A stretch of 64,000 bases of DNA from Owenia fusiformis (lineage: Eukaryota > Annelida > Polychaeta > Sabellida > Oweniidae). The position numbers and the translations under genes are program-made. Location: assembly GCA_903813345.2 (NCBI GenBank), contig CAIIXF020000011.1, forward strand, positions 30,060,166-30,124,165, read 5' to 3'. Numbering within the stretch: the stretch's first letter is position 1; every line of letters begins with the position of its first letter. The notes beneath the pieces were generated by a model. That model saw only the letters and a program-made list of their open reading frames with translations, made no database searches and was not told where the DNA came from. Below are positions 14,601-29,600 of the stretch, piece after piece.

Positions 14601-17600
14601 TCACAACAGATCTGCTTCTTCACCAAATGATAGAAACTCAGAGAATCATAGACACCAAACATACTATAATAGATGAAGTACATGTATTTAATTCTCAATT
14701 AAAATTTGTATACAGTCATGCATTTTTACTATATTTTAACTTATATAATATATGTGTTTCAGGTGTACTTGTTGAGGAAACAAGCTACCCACATTGTACC
14801 TAAACATGACCTGAGATTCTACATCTGCAGTCTGAACACAGAGACAATTGTCTATAAGGTAGGAGAAAAAGCTACATACCATTCCATATCATACAAATTT
14901 GTTTTTCAATTAACCATACCATACATTGCAATTTTGGGAATTTTAGACAAGATTAAAGATAAGTAGGTTTAGATTAAGAACATATTGTTGTATTGTAAAA
15001 AGCTAATTGTCTGAAACAGGTTTTTGATATTTTATTCTAACTTTTTAATACTAGGGTCAGTTGACGACAGATCAGCTATGGGGGTACTATGCCGACCTTG
15101 GGGATCCAACATTTTTGACACATATTGCCCTTGTACACAGTCGGTTCTCCACCAATACATTTCCCAGTTGGGAGAGATCACATCCTCATAGGTGAGAATC
15201 TGTTTGAATAAAGGAGACTTTTTACGTCAGATGTTCCCTTAATTTCATAAGACTTGCGCCAACCCTATCAATTATACACCAATAAAACCAATCAAAATAA
15301 TTGTATTTAAAACAAATCCTACTACATTGTATTGCACTACACTACACTACACTACACTACACTATGCTACGCTGTATTTTTATAAACATACTTAAACATA
15401 CTTCAGGCTTCTGGCCCATAATGGAGAGATCAACACACTTAGAGGAAATGTGAATTTGATGAGTGCAAGGGAGGGTGTCATGAAGAGTGAAGTGTATGGG
15501 GACCAGCTCAAGAAGATGTACCCAGTAGTAGAGCCTGAGATGCCTGACTCTGGCTGTGTGGATAATGTACTAGAGTTCCTCTGTATGGCAGGAGGGAGGA
15601 CCCTTCCTGAGGTAACATATCAAATTCAAATTTATATAAAAGGTGCTATATTGTCATAGTCTTGTGTTGCCGGGTGTTTGCATGGATGATGGGCGCCACA
15701 TAAATCAAATATCTTGTCAGCGTATCTGTACTGTTTAAATTCACATTTTTACAGATGCCAAGTTCCAAGATATGAATAGGTTTTGGGCATGCTTTGGTAA
15801 ATAACTTGGTGGCCATTTTGAATTTTTGATTAAAACATGTGATATTTATCAATTTGTGTATTTTATAAATATTAGAAATGTAAAATTAGAACAGAGATGG
15901 GTGCATCTGTTGAGTTATCTTCATGAAAGTGTAATCAGAGGTGGGGTTGTTAACAACAGAGATAGGAAAAAACCGAAGTGGTCCAAAGTGGAATTTCTTT
16001 GTATGGCATATGGATACAACTTATGCAAGAGCGTACTATCATTGATGTTTGAAATAGCAAATTCCAATTATTCAGAAGTGGAAATAATGATATAATCCTT
16101 CAAGATTTGTTGTTGTGAAACCTTATAATCTTCTGTGTCAGACTGATTGTAATATTATCAATGTGAGAGATCTAATATTGTTCTAATTAGGTTGCTTTCA
16201 TCAACAGTATTGGAAAATTGATTGAAGAGACATCTTTTTAATGCATAGGGGCCATTTCACTTGATTTGCACATTTGATTGTCTATCAATATGTGTTTTGG
16301 ATGAGAATACTCATCAGTAGACACCAAAAGATCATTTGTGTGATGTACTCAATGGCTTGATTAATCCTTTGAATACAAAATGAGAATTAAAGAAAATTGG
16401 AAAAACCTTGAACTGTACTTGCAGTTAATTTGATTCTTTACATTTTACACTTTTCAGGCAATAATGACTATGGTACCAGAAGCCTGGCAGAATGACAAAT
16501 ATATGACACCAGAGAAAAAAGCATTTTACAGAGCGAATGCCTTCGCTATGGAACCCTGGGATGGACCTGCCTTGTTGACATTCTCTGATGGACGATACAT
16601 TGGCGCCATCTTGGATCGGAATGGTTTACGTCCTTCTAGGTATTACGTAACGGATGACAACATCATGTATTGTGCTAGTGAGGTTGGAGTCACAGACTTG
16701 GAGCATGGAAAGGTTAACCAAAAGGTAAACTATAATTAATTACTATAATTAGTAAGAACATAATAACTTGTAAACTTCAATAATCAGGGAATTGAATGGC
16801 CAAAAAGTTACTGAATTGGAAAGTTAGGTGTCTTGTTTAAAAGTTTGCTTTTTAAAAAGTTCAAAGTGTTAATAGTGTTTATATTTTCATGGCCACTGAC
16901 TGGCATTCCATAATTGCTGTAATGTCTGTTTCATGTTAAATCAATAATGAGATTGATCGGGTGATAATCTGCTTGCTCTTCATGATAACCACTTGATGCC
17001 TTTGCTTGTTTTCATACCCTGCCTTTATGAGTGAAAGTACTGATAGTTTTATAGTTTATAACTAAAAATGTACCCCTTGAAGGATTAATTGTTGATGTTA
17101 TCAACATATTTCATATTTAATATACATGTTTTAGGGACGATTAAGACCTGGTCGTATGCTGCTAGTTGACACAGTGAAACAATCATTCACAAAAGACAAT
17201 GACATCAAACATGAACTTGCGACTCAAAGACCTTATGCTGATTGGTTAAATGAGGTTAATATTTTTAGATATAGCATAAGATGTCACCAAAGTTATCAGT
17301 GGGCTGGCCCCTGAACTTTAATTTCCATTCTGACCCTCACTTTGGATACCTTGTCGTAGAAAGCATATATACATTCCTTGGAAACAACATAATTATGAAC
17401 CTATACTTCTCATGGTTAAAGAGAATCCATAATTATGCAACCAAATATTTTGTTAAGTTTCATGTAAAATTAACTTTTTCTGTATTGTCAAATCTTATGA
17501 GGGTACAGGGGTGTAGCCAGGATGTAGAATATTCCGAGGCAATTGTATTTGGCGAGACAAGTTTCAGTTAAAAGTGGAATTATAATTTTACTTCATTATC

Positions 17601-20600
17601 AAAGTTTATATGGAAGAAAACATCTGAATCAATATTTTTCTGTAAAATTTTGGAAGCCTGGCAACATCAATGTACATTCTGATTGCTCTTGCAACAAATC
17701 TGTTGTTTCTGGATTTCCCCTATCTCCCTGTCTACGTCACCACCTTAAGGAGTTGAGTTGTCACAATGTATTGATTCTTAAAACCTTAATTTCCAGACAA
17801 TTAAACTAGACCAGCTATACAAGGCGCACAACCCATTCATCAGCAATGAACGTATAGAGAGTGCCATTGTAGAGAAATATGTCGTTGAGGAAGACAGGAG
17901 ATTGCAACTCTACGGCTACACAGTTGAGACCATTAACTTGCTGGTCCTTCCCATGGTTAAAACACAGTAAGTTCAGCTTGTGTGTTAGCATTAACTTGTG
18001 TATTTTAAACACTTTTGAGGTATCTTCGCTGTGTGAGGTTTTACTGTTGAGTGTAAGACATTGATCAAGTACATTTATATGCTAGTTAACTGCCTTGAAT
18101 ATAATTTCTGCCAAACCACAAAAGGATAGAATATTCTTGTGTACCACTTGCATTTTTTTTGTTTTCTAGGAAGGAAGCACTGGGATCTATGGGTAATGAC
18201 GCCCCTCTTGCTTGTCTGTCTGGGTACAATCCTCTTGTGTATGACTACTTCAAGCAGCTGTTTGCCCAGGTCACCAACCCACCCATTGATCCATTCAGGG
18301 AGAAAATAGTCATGTCATTGGTAAGTTTTGCTTGATATTTTAGTCATGTGTACAAATATACCATAATGCAACAGTCGAGAAAGCAGACGACAATATGTAT
18401 GTATCCCATAATTCAACACTCTTAAACCCTGAACAAGAGTAAGTGGCTTGACCTCAGTCTTTACGTAACTGTTCAACGATTGAGCCTCTAAGAGTAATGT
18501 ACAAGCCAATGAGTTCATGGTAAAATGTATACAGAGCATGTGACTGAAAGAATTAAAATATGGTTAAACTGTATTTTCTCATAGTGTAGAACATGTATTA
18601 TATCACATGTTGTTGATGTTTCAGGCATGCCCCGTTGGCCCAGAAACCAACATTCTCGAGCCAACTCTTGAGCAATGCCGTCGGCTGTGGCTCCATCAGC
18701 CCATCCTTTCACTCAAAGATCTTGACGTAATCAAATCCACCACATATAAAGGCTGGAAGACTTTTGTCATTGATACTGTATATCGCATTGAGGATGACCA
18801 AAATGGTTTGCTCCCAGCGCTTGATAGGATCTGCCATGAGGCGGCTAATGCAGCACAGCAGGGGTACACGCTTATTACACTTTCCGATAGAAAAGCTGGA
18901 CCTGATTTTGTACCGATAAGGTAAGTAGCAAAGACACCATCCCTTTGAGATTTGCAATGTAAATGTACAATGTATGCTACTTAACTGATCACATAGAAGT
19001 AAATATAATTATTTTTAGACTTCATTTTCACCCCATTTTCAGAGCTTAGCTCAATAGGTTTGCTTGAATCATAAGCATCATATACTATATATTCTGTAGA
19101 TTGGGAACTTGTATTTTGGTCTTATCTTACACCATGAGACAAGAAATAATGATAAAAGCCTGTTTTGAATGTTTCAGTTCTTTGTTAGCACTGGGTGCTG
19201 TGCATCATTACCTGATCAGAGAGAAGCTCAGGATGAAGGTTGGCCTCATAGTGGAGACTGGAGAAGCAAGGTAGGTACATCCATACCATAATGCAACAGT
19301 CTAGGAAGCAGATGGTAAAATGTATACAGAGCATGTGACTAAAAGAATTAAAATATGGTTAAACTGTATTTTCTCATAGTGTAGATCATGTATTATAACA
19401 TGAATATATCCCATAATGCAACATAGCAAATAGATGACAATATACATGCAATTCAAATTTAAGTATATTATTATGGTAAACCATTTACATTGAGCACAAC
19501 AGCAATTTTTCCTTTTCATTTTCAGGGAAGTCCATCAATTCTGTGTTTTGGTTGGATATGGTTGTGATGCCATATGTCCATATATGGTTTTTGAAACCAT
19601 GGCAAAGTTACGTCAACAGGGTGTATTAGAGCCAACACTCACTGATGATGTCATATTTGAGAACTACGTTGCGGCTGTTGAAAGAGGCATCTCTAAAGTC
19701 ATGGCTAAGATGGGAATATCAACCTTGCATAGTTACAAGGTAAAACATTGCTGTTTTACTACATTTGAATCATAAAGTATAAAAATGTTTATCAAAAACA
19801 TTAGAAATGACATTCCATGAATTAGGGGACTGGTTTTATTTTGAAATTAGCTCTTTAACAGTGTAGTATTCTATTATATGATGGTCTTGGCAGCAATGTG
19901 TTGCAATGTTTTTCACCTACCTTTCAATAACTTTTATAAAACAAAACAGATTGTCCTCACCTCATACTACTTGAATACATTTGTTTATATTAAAAAATCT
20001 TTTTGAATTGCAGGGAGCTCAGATATTTGAGGCAGTAGGACTAAGTCAAGATGTCATTGATAAATGCTTTGCTGGCACAGCATCTAGACTAGGTGGCGCC
20101 ACGTTTGAGATTCTAGCTCAAGAGGTAAGTGATTTTAGAAATAAAGTCCTTAAGATTATGTGATTTTTGGTTGACTTAATACTACCCATAATCAAATCAA
20201 ACACTTAAAAATCTGATTCGTACAAAAACCTAAAATACTTAATATAATATAAGGAACTGGTAATTGAACATGACAATGATTATATTATATAATGGATTAT
20301 AATTGCTAAGGTCAGACTATAAATATGCCCAGGTTGAAAGAACAGTTAATAAACAAGACAATATGTGTACAGTGAAACAATGCAGCAAAAATTGATGATA
20401 AATTAAAAAAAACGATTGGATAGATTAAGAAAAATGAATGAATATTTTCAGGCTTTGGCACGTCATTTCTTTGCCTACACAAAGCGCCAGGGAGATTTCA
20501 ACGCCAACAACCCAGGCTTCTTCCATTGGAGAGCTGGTGGAGAGGAACATATGAATGACCCCCTCTCAGTGGCAAATCTACAGGTACAGATATGTTAATA

Positions 20601-23600
20601 TCATGCTTGGATTCTTGTATATCAGGCTGACAAAAATCGGTGGTCGTACAGTATATTCACCTATAATGCTTTTGGCGAATGGAGATGTATTTAATTAACC
20701 GTTTGTAAAAATACATATTGATAACAATTAAAAAAAAGTTGTGTTTTCAAAGAGAGGTAAAGACTGCATGAAATCAATAACAAGGAATAAAGTACATGTA
20801 AAAGGTCTTTAATAATTGTATCAAAATGAAAGAACATCAGGACTTGTCTAGTGGTTTTGTGCCTTGGCCAATAATTAGTTCAAGGTTTGATGAATAGATA
20901 ATTAATATTTGTTTCATTCGTGTGACTCTTACATATGCCAAGACAAACATTTATTTTGATTGTGTTATTTCAGGATGCAGCTAGAAACAAGAACAAGAAT
21001 GCTTATGAGAAGTTTACAGAGTCCGCTCTGAAGAGTTCCCGTCAATGTACTCTTAGAGGACAGTTCGACTTTGTCGGTTCAGAGACCCCCTTGGATATAG
21101 CAGAGGTAGAGCCAGCCTCAAATATTGTGAAGAGATTCTGTACAGGTAGGTACTTAGGGGATAATGTGATAATGAAATAAAACATGCTCCAGGGAGCATA
21201 TCAGTATTATTGTCAATGGTTGGTCGATGTGGTTGGATGCAAACTACCAAGCAAGGGGAATTTCAGCTGAATTGTACTGCCCCAAGCAAATATTCACAAT
21301 ATGGGTTACCTTACTCGTAGTTCTCTGTTATATTATCCTGCTATTTGTTCAGTTTTTGGGCTGTGTGCAAGACAAGGATCAATCTTAAGAGGTGCTGAAG
21401 TTGAAATAATTGACCAATTAACTGAGAGTTGTAAACTAACCAATTCTATATGCCAAATGTGTAAAAACAATTCATATGTTAAGAAGTGTAACTATTTCTT
21501 CCTGGCCTTTGAAAAAATATCTACATTCACCTCGGAATATACCCCATATCTAAAACCTCCCATAAGATAACCCATATTTATTTCAAGGTGCCATGAGCTT
21601 TGGTAGTATATCCCTTGAGGCACACACAACCCTGGCTAAAGCTATGAACAAAGCTGGGGGAAAGTCCAATACTGGAGAGGGTGGAGAGGATCCCAATAGA
21701 TACCTGAACACAGAAGGAGAATATAGTGAACGGTCAGCAATCAAACAGGTGGGGCATCCGTTCTAATATTTTGGATAATAGTGTGGATTAATCTCTATAA
21801 GTACAATGTAATAAATTATGCGTAAGAGTTAGTGTTCTCGCATGGCGTTCGTTATATTAAAAATAGTATGAAATTTGAGAATTATGAAAACTGGAATTTT
21901 TTGATATCTTTAAGACCAGTTGCTAATAAATGATGTCATATTGAATGTTACGAGATGTATTGAACATTCTAATATGATACGTGACATCACAATAGCTAGC
22001 ACAACTGATTTACTGGTCTATATTGGAGTATGTATGACCGATAAAATTCATAAATGCAAATAGTTGTGTTTCTTGTCTGTTTATCATATTAGAATCGTAA
22101 CAAAGACCTCGATTTTATGATTTATGTAAAATATATGACCTCAAATTTTGTTCTGGCCATTGCCAAAGACCTCAAGCGCTACGTGATTTCGGTCTATTAA
22201 CAATGAACAGAATAAAATTTTTGGTCATATATTACGCCATAAATCATAAATTCTCTGTCTTTATTCCTTATTAAGGATTATGATTCATGCAACTTTTCAA
22301 TATGACTGTTCATTTATTAGGAAGACAAATTTAGATAAAGCTATTGTTTGTTTATCTCAAATGATTGATTGATTGATTGATTGTTTTGCTGACACCTGAG
22401 TCAGTCTTGCTTGTTTGCATTATTTCTTTGCCTGCAGGCCAAGGGTCACTTGCCGTCGCTATGGCAATCCAGAGGTTTCCACCACGTGCCATAGAAACTA
22501 TAACATAGCACTCGGTGCTGCCATCTTGTGGAATTTTTAAAAACAGTAATAAAATCACTAATATAGCGTCTATTATTTTACTTCAGATTTTAACAAAGCT
22601 TCTAAGAACATATTAGGCTATATATAGTATAAAATACAAATACTCATTAATTATTATTTTATTGATAACACATATTCTATTCTGTGATTTAATAGCGTAT
22701 TGTATACACTATGTAACATTCTTCTCTATCACATCACATGTCATTAAAAATCATTCTCTGTGTATTCTGTTTTTCATGGGATTTGTTAATTTGAAAAAAA
22801 GTTTTATGTAATTCTCAATATTTCAGAACTGCTTGTTTTTGATATCAGGGAATTTATTTGTGTTTTTATACATGTATTTTAACAGGTTGCTTCTGGTAGG
22901 TTTGGAGTGACAAGTACTTATTTGGCAAATTCAGATGAGATACAAATAAAGATGGCGCAAGGAGCTAAGCCAGGAGAAGGAGGTGAACTCCCAGGATACA
23001 AGGCAAGTGAGATTCAAAAATTGGACAAGTCGATCATATTTCACACATGGCTGAATTTTGATTCCTGAGAACACACTAACTAACACTACCAACTAAGTAT
23101 CATAATCACAGGATGTGTACCAAAATTAATGCGCGGGGTAAGGTACAACACAAGGGTGATGATATTTGAGCAGAAAGATCTTTTCAGAAAGATCTGGTCT
23201 ATCTGGTCTCTAGATATTTTTTTGTGTAAATGTCTGCAACAACATCCTAGAGAGTAAACTTGACTGTGAATTTCATAATTAAACCTACACAAACTCTCAA
23301 TGTAGTATATGATATAACGTGCGGTAATGGTAAGGTACAACACAAAGAATGTGAATTTGCATTATACTGTACTACATTTGGAAAAAAATATCTAGAAACT
23401 AGACCAAATCTTTCTGAAACGATGCACAAAATGCATTATCTCCTTGTTGTACCTTATCCCTTGCATTCGACTGTCACGCTTAATTTGGTACACACCCTTT
23501 GATATTTAGGAATGAGAAAAAGATTCTTGGTTACTGTATAATTACAAATGCAGCAATTTGATTGGTTTTTGAATTTAAAACATCTTATTTCTAATTTATG

Positions 23601-26600
23601 GCCACAAGCAATTCATACATCCGTGTAATTTAAAGGCATAATAGTTATATTGATAATACTCCGCATGTATAGAGACTGAAAATGTTTTATATTTAGGTTT
23701 CCAAGGAGATTGCAAAGACCCGTCATTCTGTTCCTGGGGTAGGATTGATCAGTCCCCCTCCCCATCATGACATCTACTCCATCGAGGATCTGGCTGAGCT
23801 GATCTATGATCTGAAATCTGCCAACCCTAAAGCTCGCATCAGTGTCAAGTTGGTGTCTGAGATTGGAGTGGGTACTGTGGCATCAGGCGTTGCAAAGGTC
23901 AGTATTCTGAAAGTACTTACTAAAATCTTTAAGTGGTTTAACAGTATAGTATACATATTTTTATAGACTTTAATTATGGATACTTACTAATAAAAATTTA
24001 AATATTTTTCATTGACACTTTTTACACAGGTAAACTAATGCACTGGCATTGTCTCTTATAATCCATTTATTTACTTAACTGCTGAACCATTAAAATATAA
24101 AAGAGAAATGATTTTGCAAATTTCAGGGCAAAGCAGAGCATATCACCATCTCAGGACATGATGGTGGTACTGGTGCGAGCAGCTGGACAGGAATCAAACA
24201 CGCTGGATTACCATGGGAGTTAGGAATTGCAGAGACGCATCAGACACTGGTACTGAATGACCTGCGTTCTAGGGTCGTCCTACAGGCTGATGGCCAGATA
24301 CGTACTGGTAAGGAATTGAGTATAATAATACAATCAATACTTTTTTTTTGTACATAGGACAAGAATCATATTAAATTGGACAAATATCTTTTCTATCTTA
24401 TGCTCAAATGTGGTACTAAGTATGAAGAGGCTATTGTATAGTCTATTCAACATTTGAAATAGATTGAAATATAATATTTCTAATGTTATACTAGAATATA
24501 CTAAAGATTCATAAACTAATTAATTGTCCCTACATTACCTGAAAGACTTATATTATTGATATTCCGACAGCTAAGATGGTATCTTCAGAACTATTTCATA
24601 TCCTACCCAATTAACTTCCCCAGTGAAATACACTTTAGAGCTTAATTTGTTTGCAGGCCATGATGTTGTGGTAGCTGCACTTCTGGGGGCAGATGAGTTT
24701 GGATTCTCCACTGCTCCTTTGATTGTCATGGGATGTACAATGATGAGGAAGTGTCATCTGAACACATGCCCTGTTGGCATAGCAACACAGGTACTGACCA
24801 ATACACGCTTGCTTTTGTGACTGAGAGAGTTGAACTATGATGTCACTATGTTAATTAAAGAAGAAAAAGTATAATCAATCAGAATTCCTTTGTCTTAACA
24901 CTTCATTCTTGGGTGGGGGTTAATTCTTGGCACCCAGGGATGGGAAAGAAGGATGGTTATTAGGGTGGTTACCTGGGTGATAGGGTGCACTGAGTTGTAT
25001 TATTTATCGATTTGTTTTTTCAGCATCACAAATGCAGAATACAATACAATACAACATATAAATATAGATGATTTTTATTTAACTTCAGGACCCAGTCTTA
25101 AGGAAGAAATTTGATGGTTCCCCAGAGCATGTTATCAACTATCTGTTTATGCTGGCAGAAGAAGTAAGATTCCTTCCTATTTTCTAGCGATGGTCAAATT
25201 TGTGCATAACAGAGAAGAAGCTGTGTGTTCAAGTAAACAAGAATGAAGTTTTATTCAAAATTGTTAGGAATAATAGAGTGCAAGATATTTTTATTACTTA
25301 CGCAGAAGCCTTAACTGAGTAATATTTTAAATGGATGTATTAAAGTCCCAGTGTTGAATCTACTCATTTTTTTTTAAAAGAAGTGAATATTAGATTCTGA
25401 AAATTGCCTTTTAAAACGCTGCATATCTCTATTTTATAGGTCCGTGGATATATGGCTAAAATGGGCTTTAGGACATTCCAAGAAATGATTGGAAAAACAA
25501 ACAAACTAAGGGTTGCTAAGGAGCATCTGAACTTCAAAGGAAAACTGTTAGACTTTGATCCTATATTGAAGAATGCGCTGACTTTAAGGCCAGGCATTAA
25601 TACAGTTGGTGGAAGTGTAAAACAAGACTTTGAATTCAAGAAAAGAATTGTAAGTGAAAAAGTCTCAATTGGATAGCTTCAGTAATTTACCAACCCTCCC
25701 CACCTTCTTTCTTTGTTAATATAATAAAAGTGAAGAATGTTCATTTCATAATTTCAAATTGAAATTAAATAGAAATTGACCTTTACTTTCTCTATTATTA
25801 TGAACTTTTAGTTTTTCAACTACACTTGCAGATGTACATGTACTTATACCTTCCTGTCGTCTCTAATCTTACTCTCACTACAGAATGTACTCCCTTTATG
25901 AGGGCTTATATCAATCATACAGCAAAATGATGTGAGTTTATTACTGTATAATTAATATTGTAGGATCTTGATCTGATTGAAAAGTGCCAAGGGGTCTTAA
26001 ATGGGACGTCACCCTCCATAGACATAGTGAGGAAGATCACCAATGAGGACAGAACTTTTGGGGCAACTTTAAGTTACCATGTCTCAAAGTAAGTTTACGT
26101 TCATGTGTATATACAACATGTAGTTTAGGAGCCATCCTGCTTAATTCTATATAATATAGGACTAATGTATTCCATTTAGGATCAAGATACCAATAGATAC
26201 AAGCAAAATTGTTTCCTCGGATAAACATTGCTTCTTAAAGTTCAATCTTAGGGAGAGAATCGCAATAGAGAAGAGTTGATTTTAGTAGGTAGCACTCCAA
26301 GGAAAATCCAATGAGGTAACAAGTCTATTTAACAACACATTCATTGAAGCAACTGCGTTATTTATCAAAATGTGACCACTTACAATACCTCTCAGGCAAT
26401 ACCTCATTGAAATCCAGCACACATGATTTATTATTTAAGAAAATAATGAGCATTTAATTTCACATTGAAATCCCACTTTAATATGTTTAAACAAATGCAA
26501 AAAGTAAATGTTAATGCCCAGAAAAACAACTAGGTTTTTACCTTTCTCAAAACATGATGCATTTTTAATTTTATGATTATGCTATAATTACATAATATTG

Positions 26601-29600
26601 CATGCTTATTGTATAATCCTTGTGTTATTTGCTTGTAGGTTACATGGAGAGAAAGGTCTACCACCAAACAGCATTAACATTAGACTGAGGGGGTCTGCTG
26701 GGCAAAGTTTCTGTGCTTTCCTAGCCAAAGGAATACATGTAGAGCTAGAAGGAGATTCAAATGACTATGTTGCCAAAGTAAGTATCCATGCAGGGGTGGC
26801 AAATGGCAGGTGGAGACATTTTGCATGATACATAATAATAAAAATGGCATATATCTCAATTACATTAACTTTTATCACTTTTTTTTTTTATTAGTCTTGC
26901 ATTAAGTTTCTAGACCCTCTTATCTAATTCACATCTTTGAAGAGATGATGTGTGAGGGGGTTGGGGTCACAATAGTTTAAAGCGAGACTCATGTTCCATT
27001 TTGTAATAATTGTAGGGTCTCTCAGGAGGTGAGGTGACGATCTATCCTCCCAAAGATCTTCCCCAGGATTTCAAGTCAGAGGACAACATCCTCGTCGGTA
27101 ATGTCTGTCTGTATGGGGCTACCCAGGGCAAGGCCTTATTCAGGGGTGTCACAGCTGAGAGATTCTGTGTGCGTAACTCTGGAGCCATTGCAGTATGTGA
27201 GGTATGTGTATGATCCATTAAAGGAATTGTACAGGGTGTTCACCAACAGAGTCTCACATTTTAACACATTTGGACTGATTTCCCTTGATTTTGTATACTG
27301 AGCATTGCAACGTGTTTACTTCAGTTTGACAGAAAGGGAGACCTATCGTCATAACCTTATGAACACCCTGTATATTAAGTATTCTCGTGTATGGAAAAAT
27401 ATTTTCAAAAATAATTGTCCAATTTATGGAGCAGTTCGTTACACATAGAGGTAACAAACAAGATTTTGCTTGCATTGTTTCATTTTATTCATGAGTAGTT
27501 ATTCAAATTTCCAGGGAGTTGGTGACCATGGTTGCGAGTACATGACAGGTGGGCGTGTCATCGTACTTGGAGAAACAGGACGTAACTTTGCTGCAGGAAT
27601 GTCAGGCGGAATAGCTTATGTCTTGAACAGGTACCAGATAATGCTCCATATGTTATATAAGTATATAAACAGATTTCTTCATTGGAGAAAGTAATTGAAA
27701 TTTATGAATTGGATATTTGCATTTAATTTTTTGAAATTTAAGATTAAGATATTTTCAAAATCAATTTTGCATCATGATATTTAACATTTTTGATCTCACC
27801 TCAGTTAGTCTAAGTTAGTTAGTTATACATGTAATATTTCCATTTATTTTAGCTGCAAGCTGTTTGAGACTCGCTGCAACATGGCTATGGTTGACTTAGA
27901 GGCTCTAGACCTTGCAGATGATATGGACTTTGTCAAGACAACCATTCAAGAGTTTGTTGATAAAACTGGATCTGAAGTAGGCGAGAGAGTCTTGAAAGAT
28001 TGGCCAGAGTCTGCTAAATCTTTCGTTAAAGTATGTATGATAACATGTACAATAACCACTTTAAATAATAAATATACATATGTGTGCATTGTACCTTGTA
28101 AAATGACCAGCATTATATCTTATTATTGGCTAACGATAGGTGAAGTTGGCAGGCAAGCAAATTAAACTCTTCATTGTTTGGGTTTTCAAGGTGTTCCCCA
28201 AGGAGTATCGTAGAGCCTTAGAGGAAAAAGCCAAAGAAGAAGAAGCTGAGGCCGAGGCAAAGAGGATTGCTGACATTAATGGTCACATTAATGGTGAAGC
28301 TAATGGAGATGTGGACCTTGAAAATGAAAATTATGGACATGGAGGTGATGATTTACAACAGCATGAACGACTACAGGAGAAACCAAAGGTATGCATATGT
28401 TGTAGACTTCATATGAGCACAAAATATGACCCCCCTAATATGAAACCATCTTTCAGTGAATATTGATAATTCTATCCATATAGTCAGCCAATAAGTTAAC
28501 TGTAAATGACATACAGTAGTCTACACTTTAACAGTGCTTGTGGCATGCGATCTTGACACATAACAAAGTTATTTACTAACGTAAGGTTGTGCTGTATTTT
28601 GTAGCATCAAACTGATGGATTGACATCCAAGGTAAAAGAACCAGTACATTAAATTAGATATTACATAATCCTTATGTACACCTTTTTAATTTCAGTCTTA
28701 CATTTGACTGTTAATTGACATCATTTTAATATTTTGTTTTATATGTTAGCTAATTATTATGGCACCACCAAAAGTGGTGACATATTGTTATGGTCTCCAT
28801 TTTTGTGACGGCTGTAGGCATCTGGCATTCGGTGACTGTAATAAATGGCAGGTGGTGACATTTTGCATGTTAATGCCTTGTTATTAAAGATTTGATTTAG
28901 TGTTGAACAGTCAAATGCTGGATTGGAATTTACACTATCTATTTTATTGGAGGAGACATATGGTTGGCATGATGTTTTTTATAATTTTAAAATCAAAACA
29001 TTGTATTTACCTGTAGATTCACACTGCTTTATTCAGCCTGTATGTCTACTGGTAGTTGAAATCTGCACCAACTGGATTCATGATCGATCAAATCATAACG
29101 GATCAATCGATCGATCGATCAGATCTTAACTGAAGAATAGGTCCAGGATCTTGCCATCCTATCATTACTTCACCTCTCTATCTGTTGCAAACCAATTTTG
29201 AAAATATCAATTATTGCATGCTGACGAGACTTGTTCAATAAAATTGCACTATAATGCTACAGCACTACGGCAATATTTATTGGATGACCTTGTATTTGAA
29301 CCAGCATAATGTTCAAGAGAGTAGGGCATATAATTACAATTGCCATGCTTTTGCTAACTAATACCGAAGTAAGGATGCAGGCTTCCTTAAGGTGGCTAGA
29401 GTGGAATGAGTGTTAGTTTGTAAGTGCATGTCAGAATGTCAAAGTTCTGCGTTTAAATGCATAAATAGTCCTGGGGTAATGGAAACGTTTCATGAAGTTC
29501 AGAATTCTTAGGTCATCGTTCTCTTCCTATGATCACATTATATCCATTGTTCATATACAAATTCGGAACTTTCAGATTATTCATTTTACATTGACTGCCT

